This document shows positions 59,656 through 64,000 of a stretch of DNA of 64,000 nt, one piece after another. The position numbers were made by a program, and so were the translations under genes. The stretch spans positions 1 through 64,000 of the forward strand of contig JAWKTE010000011.1 in the NCBI GenBank assembly GCA_041401985.1. Direction: 5' to 3'. This DNA is from JACKHA01 sp041401985. Its GTDB lineage: Bacteria; Planctomycetota; Phycisphaerae; Phycisphaerales; UBA1924. Numbering within the stretch: position 1 is the stretch's first letter; each line of letters opens with the position of its first letter. Below the pieces are notes generated by a model that saw only the letters and a list, made by a program, of their open reading frames with translations, did no database searches and was not told where the DNA came from.

Positions 59656-61257
59656 CTAGAACTTCCTCCGGAGCCGCGCCGGCGGAATCCCGAGTTGGCC
59701 GCGGTACTTGGCGACGGTGCGTCGGGCGATCTCGAGGCCGCGCTTCTTGAGTTCGTCGACCAGGGCGTCGTCGGAGAGGGGGCTGGCGGGGTCCTCGGCG
59801 TCGATGCACTCCTTGAGGGCGGCCTTGATGGCGTCCCAGGAGACGTCCTCGCCGGCCTCGTTCTGGGTGCCGCCGGTGAAGAAGCGGCGCAGCGGGACGA
59901 TGCCGCGCGGGGTTTCGAGGTGCTTGTCCGCCACGGCGCGGCTGACGGTGGCGACGTGGATGCCGAGCTGCTCGGCGACGCCGGTCATGGGCAGGGGCTT
60001 CATGGCCTGCCAGCCGAGGTCGAAGGCCTCTCGCTGCTCGTGGACCACCACCTCGATGACGCGCAGGAGCGTGCGCTTCCGCTGCTCGACGGCGTCGATC
60101 AGGAACTGGGCGTTGGAGAGGTTGGTCTTGAGGAAGTCGCGGTCGTGGCGGGGGACCTCGCGGTCCTTGGCCATCAGGGCGTACTCGCGGTTGATCCGCA
60201 GGGCCGGGAGCGTCCGCTCGTTCAGGTAGGCGATGTAGCGGTCCTGGTCCTCGTCGTACTCGACGACCGCGTCGGGGATGATCGGCTCGGGGGCCTCCTG
60301 GATCAGGCGCCGGGCCGGGGCGAGGCTCAGGCGGCGCATGAGGGCCAGGCCGGCCTTGATGTCGTCGAGCGAGAGGCCGGTGCGCTCGCTGATGCGGGGC
60401 AGGCGGTTCTGCATCAGGTCGTCGAGGTGGTGCTCGACGAGTTCGCGGGCCACGCGGAGGGCGGTGGCGTGCTCGGCGTCGTCGCCCAGACGCCGGAAGG
60501 GGTGGTCGTCGTCCTCGAGCGAGTCGAGCTGCAGCAGCAGGCACTCGCGGGCGTCGCGGGCGGCCACGCCGGGGGGCTCGAGCAGGAACTGGACGGCGGT
60601 GTGGGCGCGCTCGAGGTCGTCGACGGCGATCGGCTTCATGGGGGCCGGGGCGCGGTCGGCGATGGTCTCGAGCGGGGTGCGGAGGTAGCCGTCGTTGTCG
60701 AGGCTCTGGATGATGAGTTCACCCAGGGGCCGCAGCGGCGGCTCGACGTCGGCGATGCCCCACTGGCGGAGGAGTTGCTCGCCCAGGGAGGCCGAGCGGG
60801 TGGGGGCGGCCGCCATGGCCTCGTGCTTGGCGTCCGCGTCGCCCCGGACGCGGAGGGTCGAGAGCGAGTCGAGGCCCGAGTCGCGGGGGTCGGGGCGGTG
60901 GTCGTCGCGCGAGGGGGCGGGCTCGTCGGCCTCGGTCGATTCGGGGTTGTCGGCGACGAAGTCGTCGAGGCGAGCGAAGTCGTCCTGGCCGGTGGCGTCG
61001 ACGCGGAGTTCGGCGGTCTGGTCGGGGTCGCGCGAGCCCGGCTCGGACGGGGCCTCGGTGGCGGCGGCGGCCCCGTTGAGGTCGGCCGGGTTGTCGTGCT
61101 CGGTGAGTTCGAGGGTGGCGTTGGACTCGAGTTCCTGCTCGATGCGTTCCTGGAGCTCGGCCAGGGGCATCTGCAGGATCTCCATGGACTGGATCATCCT
61201 GGGGGCCAGGCGCATCTGCTGGCCGAGCCGCATGTTCTGAGAGGTTTCGAACCGCAT
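59656..61257 (-). CDS. rpoN: RNA polymerase sigma-54 factor
   Basis: 533 aa. Region I (MRLGQQMRLAPRMIQSMEILQMPL) binds activator and core. A variable acidic region II, rich in D/E/P (about 45-130), follows. Core-binding and DNA-binding regions run to the RpoN box ARRTVAKYRGQLGIP (about 510-525), which recognises the -24 promoter element. ATG 61257 begins at region I and has GGAGG about 11 nt upstream; the long ORF extension upstream is not coding. Divergent from tssK, with a -24/-12 site between them. Confidence 0.96.
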   Translation of the reverse strand: MRFETSQNMRLGQQMRLAPRMIQSMEILQMPLAELQERIEQELESNATLELTEHDNPADLNGAAAATEAPSEPGSRDPDQTAELRVDATGQDDFARLDDFVADNPESTEADEPAPSRDDHRPDPRDSGLDSLSTLRVRGDADAKHEAMAAAPTRSASLGEQLLRQWGIADVEPPLRPLGELIIQSLDNDGYLRTPLETIADRAPAPMKPIAVDDLERAHTAVQFLLEPPGVAARDARECLLLQLDSLEDDDHPFRRLGDDAEHATALRVARELVEHHLDDLMQNRLPRISERTGLSLDDIKAGLALMRRLSLAPARRLIQEAPEPIIPDAVVEYDEDQDRYIAYLNERTLPALRINREYALMAKDREVPRHDRDFLKTNLSNAQFLIDAVEQRKRTLLRVIEVVVHEQREAFDLGWQAMKPLPMTGVAEQLGIHVATVSRAVADKHLETPRGIVPLRRFFTGGTQNEAGEDVSWDAIKAALKECIDAEDPASPLSDDALVDELKKRGLEIARRTVAKYRGQLGIPPARLRRKF

Positions 61258-61320
61258 CGACCCGTCGGCCTCCGGCGCTGGTGCGAGGCCCGCGATCCTG
61301 CGGGCGTTTGGTCGGGCATG

Positions 61321-61336
61321 TGGTACAGGCTTTGCA
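61321..61336 (+). promoter_or_regulatory. Sigma-54 (-24/-12) promoter toward tssK
   Basis: TGGTACAGGCTTTGCA has GG and GC exactly 10 bp apart and agrees with TGGCAC-N5-TTGCA at all but one position. It would start RNA about 61347, 240 nt before tssK. A TACAGT box at 61514-61519 is another possible start signal. Confidence 0.6.
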
Positions 61337-61585
61337 GTGGATCGTATCGGCACGGGGTCGAAAGGGGCGGGAGATTTGTGGGGCGGGCCGGGGCGGGGAG
61401 CGAGGGGGAGGATGGTGGAGAGGGAGCCACGACAGGAACCACCCCGGCATCGGGTGGCCCCGCGTGGGGCGTGGGGACGGATTGCGGGTCGGGGCGTGGT
61501 TTCCGCGTTGTGATACAGTGGTGCCCCGCCGCGCCGGTGCGCGGGGGTTGTGGCGTGGCCCGCTCGTTGAGTCCGGGGAGCATGG

Positions 61586-62962
61586 ATGGCATCACAGGTC
61601 CACTGGCACGAGGGGCTGTTCCTCCAGCCGCACCACCTGCAGGCGGCGGACCGGCACGCGCTGGAGCGGGTCGAGCGGGAGCGGCGGCTGGCGTGGTCGT
61701 ACCCATACGGCGTAATCGAGTACAAACTCAACGAGGACGAACTCGAGAACATGCGGGTGCGGTTCGACCGCCTGCGCCTGGTGATGCCGGGCGGGACGTA
61801 CCTGGACGTGCGTGAGAACGCCGACCTGCCGCCGCTGGATGTGAAGAAGGCGCTGGCCGGGGCGTCGGGGCCGGTGCGGATCGAGATCGGGATCCCGATC
61901 TGGTACCACAACCGTGCGAACTCGATCGAGCCGGGCGGCGGGGACTGGCGGGTCAAGCGCCTGTACCGGGTATCGGAGTCGGAGCAGTTCGACGAGAACT
62001 CGGGGGACAACAAGCAGCCGATGCTGGTCCGCAAGATCAACGCGCGCCTGCTGCTGCCCGACGACGACCACAGCGAACTCGAGTGCATGCCGATCGTCCG
62101 GATCGCGGCGGCGTCGTCGGCCGAGGGCACCGTGCCCAAGCAGGATCCGAACTTCATCGCCCCGTGCATGGTGGTCACCGGCAGCCCGACGCTGCGCGAC
62201 TGGGTGCGGGACCTGGCCAGCGCGGTGGAGGCGGCCCGGACCGAGGCGGTGGTGGTCATCAACCGCGGCGGGTTTAACCTGGAGATGATGCGCGGGCCGC
62301 AGGTCCAGCAGATGATGCTGCTGCGGACGCTCAACCGCTTCGCGGGCACGATGCCGGCGATGGCGGCGGCCCCGGGCGGGATCTCGCCGTTCGAGATGTA
62401 CCTGCACATGCGGGAGCTGCTGGGCGAGTTGTCGGCCCTCACGCCGGGCAACGACCAGTGGGAGGTCCCGCTGTACGACCACGACAACCCGGCGGCGAGC
62501 CTGCTGCCGCTGGTGCAGAAGATCAGGCCGCTGCTCAAGCCGCAGGGCGGCGAGACATTCAAGAAACTCGTGTTCGCCAAGAAGGGCGAGTTCCTGGCGA
62601 TGGCGCTGACCGAGGAGGACACGACCAAGCCCAACGAGTACTACCTGGGGATCAAGCACCAGGAGGACCCGCGGGCCATGGCGGCGCTGGTCGAGAACGA
62701 GAACGAGTTCAAGCTGAACATCGAGCCGATGATCCAGACCCGCGCGTTCGGGCTGAAACTCAAGGAGGAGCGCCACCCGCCGCTGCAGCTGCCGGCCTCG
62801 CCGGGCCTGCAGTACTTCCGCGTGATGCGGAGCGAGGGCGAGATGGAGCGGAAGAAGTGGGAGCGGGTGCAGAAGGACCTGACGCTGGCGATCCAGTGCC
62901 CGCGGGTCGAGTCGCGTTTCGACGCCGGCGAGGTGGCGTTGTATCTGACGTATGCGGGGTAG
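61586..62962 (+). CDS. tssK: Type VI secretion system baseplate subunit TssK
   Basis: 458 aa. The start VHWHEGLFLQPHHLQAADRH is the family signature. TssK trimers connect the T6SS baseplate (TssF/G/E) with the TssJLM membrane complex. RGGFNLEMMRGPQV and the C-terminal FRVMRSEGEMERKKWERVQK region match the neck and receptor domains. Length is normal. GGGGAG precedes the ATG. It is the first visible gene of the T6SS cluster, which continues past the right edge. The usual next gene, tssL, is 528 bp away because of an inserted gene. Confidence 0.95.
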   Translation: MASQVHWHEGLFLQPHHLQAADRHALERVERERRLAWSYPYGVIEYKLNEDELENMRVRFDRLRLVMPGGTYLDVRENADLPPLDVKKALAGASGPVRIEIGIPIWYHNRANSIEPGGGDWRVKRLYRVSESEQFDENSGDNKQPMLVRKINARLLLPDDDHSELECMPIVRIAAASSAEGTVPKQDPNFIAPCMVVTGSPTLRDWVRDLASAVEAARTEAVVVINRGGFNLEMMRGPQVQQMMLLRTLNRFAGTMPAMAAAPGGISPFEMYLHMRELLGELSALTPGNDQWEVPLYDHDNPAASLLPLVQKIRPLLKPQGGETFKKLVFAKKGEFLAMALTEEDTTKPNEYYLGIKHQEDPRAMAALVENENEFKLNIEPMIQTRAFGLKLKEERHPPLQLPASPGLQYFRVMRSEGEMERKKWERVQKDLTLAIQCPRVESRFDAGEVALYLTYAG

Positions 62963-63478
62963 GGCAGAGAAGCGAGAAGAGAGACAAGAGAGAGAAGAGA
63001 GCGGAGACGGGTTGGTGAAGGAGGCCAGGCTTGGCGGGTGTGCGGCGATTCCGAGACTTGGTGGCGTACCAGCGTGCGCGGTCGCTTGCGGGTGCCGTGC
63101 GAGCGTTTGCGCGGTCGCTGCCTCGGGAGGAACGCTACGAGTTGGTGAGCCAGATGCTGCGGGCGGCCCAGTCGGTGCCGCTGAACATCGCCGAGGGCTT
63201 TGGAATCGGAACGCGGGCTGGCACGCTCCGGCACCTGAGGATCGCGCGTGGCTCGTTGTGCGAAACGGACGCGGCCATCGAACTCGCGTGCGACGCGGGG
63301 TTCGGGCCGGCGCCGGACGATCTGTTGGAGTTGCTCGCCGAGACGCAGCGTGTGTTGCAGGGTTTGATTCGGAGTCTCGAGGCCGAGCGAGTCGGAGCGG
63401 AACCCATCGGGCGTTCGGGCGGGGAACAGGAATGATTCTGACGCATCTCTTCTTCTCTCCTTCTCTCGCTCTCTTCGC
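62963..63478. mobile_element. Array-bounded insertion between tssK and tssL
   Basis: Left arm 62963-63002 is a purine tract of GAGAGAAG-type units. Right arm 63444-63478 is its pyrimidine counterpart (CTCTTCTTCTC type). The arms are inverted but only loosely similar. Between them is a four-helix-bundle gene. The insertion starts directly after the tssK stop and ends 12 nt before the tssL start. Same design as 47069-47685, with GAGA units instead of GACG units. Confidence 0.6.
63031..63435 (+). CDS. Four-helix-bundle protein (S23 / rRNA intervening-sequence protein family)
   Basis: 134 aa, paralogue of the gene at 47191. FRDLVAYQRARSLAGAVRAF opens it, then LVSQMLRAAQSVPLNIAEGF with the conserved NIAEG, TLRHLRIARGSLCETDAAIE and LLELLAETQRVLQGLIRSLE. 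The start is TTG 63031 with GGAGG 7 nt upstream. It interrupts the tssK-tssL order of the secretion operon and reads the same way. No T6SS role is known for this family. Confidence 0.88.
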   Translation: MAGVRRFRDLVAYQRARSLAGAVRAFARSLPREERYELVSQMLRAAQSVPLNIAEGFGIGTRAGTLRHLRIARGSLCETDAAIELACDAGFGPAPDDLLELLAETQRVLQGLIRSLEAERVGAEPIGRSGGEQE

Positions 63479-63490
63479 AAGGACGCACGC

Positions 63491-64000
63491 ATGACCCTGG
63501 TCGAACTCTGCGAGCCGTTGTTCCAGTATGTGTGCCGCCTGAACCGCTCGGCGCGCCTCGGGGCGTCGATCGCGCAGGGGACGGTGCGTGCCGAGATCCA
63601 CGCGCTGTTCGCGCAGATCCGCGAGAAGGCCCAGCAGGTCCCCGGGATGGGCGAGCAGTACGAGCGGGTCCGCCTGCCACTGGTCTACTTCGTGGACTTC
63701 ATGATCAAGGAGAGCGCGCTCCCGTTCGCCCGAGGCTGGGAGGAGCTCGCTTTCGAGGAGGAGAAGTTCGCCGGCGACGAGGACTTTTTCGAGATCCTCG
63801 AGCAGACCCTGGCCGACCAGAGCGCCCAGGCGACCGAGCGGCTCGCGGTGTTCTACACCTGCGTCGGCCTCGGCATGGCCGGCATCTACATCCGCCAGCC
63901 CGAGAAACTCCGGTCGTACATGAACGAGATGTGGGCCCGTCTGCGGCCACGCTTCGGGGGCGACGACACCACACGCATCTGCCCCGAGGCGTACGAGAAC
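63491..64000 (+). CDS. tssL: Type VI secretion system protein TssL (DotU family), C-terminus off the edge
   Basis: 170 residues visible. MTLVELCEPLFQYVCRLNRS at the start, LVYFVDFMIKESALPFARGW and DEDFFEILEQTLADQSAQAT match the cytoplasmic hook domain of DotU/TssL. In the complete protein a single membrane helix follows, anchoring it in the inner membrane with TssM. AAGGA stands about 9 nt before the ATG. The family is about 220-260 aa in its short form, so about one third is missing. Confidence 0.9.
   Translation, partial: MTLVELCEPLFQYVCRLNRSARLGASIAQGTVRAEIHALFAQIREKAQQVPGMGEQYERVRLPLVYFVDFMIKESALPFARGWEELAFEEEKFAGDEDFFEILEQTLADQSAQATERLAVFYTCVGLGMAGIYIRQPEKLRSYMNEMWARLRPRFGGDDTTRICPEAYEN

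Noticed and set aside
1..64000. tRNA, rRNA, tmRNA and known riboswitch genes
   Set aside because: No stretch showed a tRNA-like T-loop with matching acceptor stem, and no rRNA-like or riboswitch-like conserved core was recognised by eye; a covariance scan could change this.

Overview
The window is very GC-rich bacterial DNA. Its gene content suggests a planctomycete, most likely of the Phycisphaerae group: a PEP-CTERM exported protein, a DUF58 / BatA-like / VWA membrane operon, a kinase-like protein fused to a formylglycine-generating-enzyme domain, a bacterial topoisomerase VI B subunit, and a PHP-glycosyltransferase fusion. This is inferred from gene families; no rRNA or tRNA gene was seen to confirm it.

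Layout. 1-7.1 kb: a partial DegT-type aminotransferase faces a cassette of a secreted HlyD-type adaptor, a GAF-HlyD membrane adaptor and a PqqD-like/M50/HlyD membrane protease. 7.1-13.8 kb: ruvX, a retropepsin/PDZ protease, top6B and hypotheticals. 13.8-20.9 kb (minus): a pseudokinase-FGE protein, a lipoprotein and a large frameshifted unknown. 21-28.3 kb: an OPT transporter, an acetyltransferase, a zinc ribbon, a cysteine desulfurase and RecQ. 28.5-40.9 kb: PHP-glycosyltransferase, coaD, ybaB, a Nudix-like gene, an unknown large protein, a wrecked class II DAHP synthase, a histone-H1-like protein and gatB. 41-48.7 kb: a PEP-CTERM protein and the VWA/BatA/DUF58 operon. 49-58.5 kb: TerC, a SLC13-type transporter, an M20 amidohydrolase, DUF2891, a carbonic-anhydrase-like protein and a DsrE-like protein. 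58.6-64 kb: an Abi-family (HEPN) protein behind a small terminated RNA, rpoN, and the start of a type VI secretion operon (tssK, then tssL running off the edge).

Three system-level signals stand out. (1) Purine-rich tandem arrays in inverted pairs fill the gaps between operon genes. Two of them carry a four-helix-bundle (S23/IVP-type) gene, and one of these has 38-bp terminal inverted repeats matching at 36 positions, like a small mobile element. (2) About eleven genes have a TA-NNN-T box 5-7 nt before the start codon and no Shine-Dalgarno, which points to leaderless mRNAs. Other genes have clear Shine-Dalgarno sites. (3) The Abi gene has its own sigma-70-like promoter and a short GNRA-capped RNA ending in a U-run.

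At least six genes contain frameshifts, some in homopolymers. Either the assembly has uncorrected indels or several genes are decaying, so gene integrity should be read with caution. Many short palindromic (REP/MITE-like) repeats lie between genes, mostly as inverted pairs.
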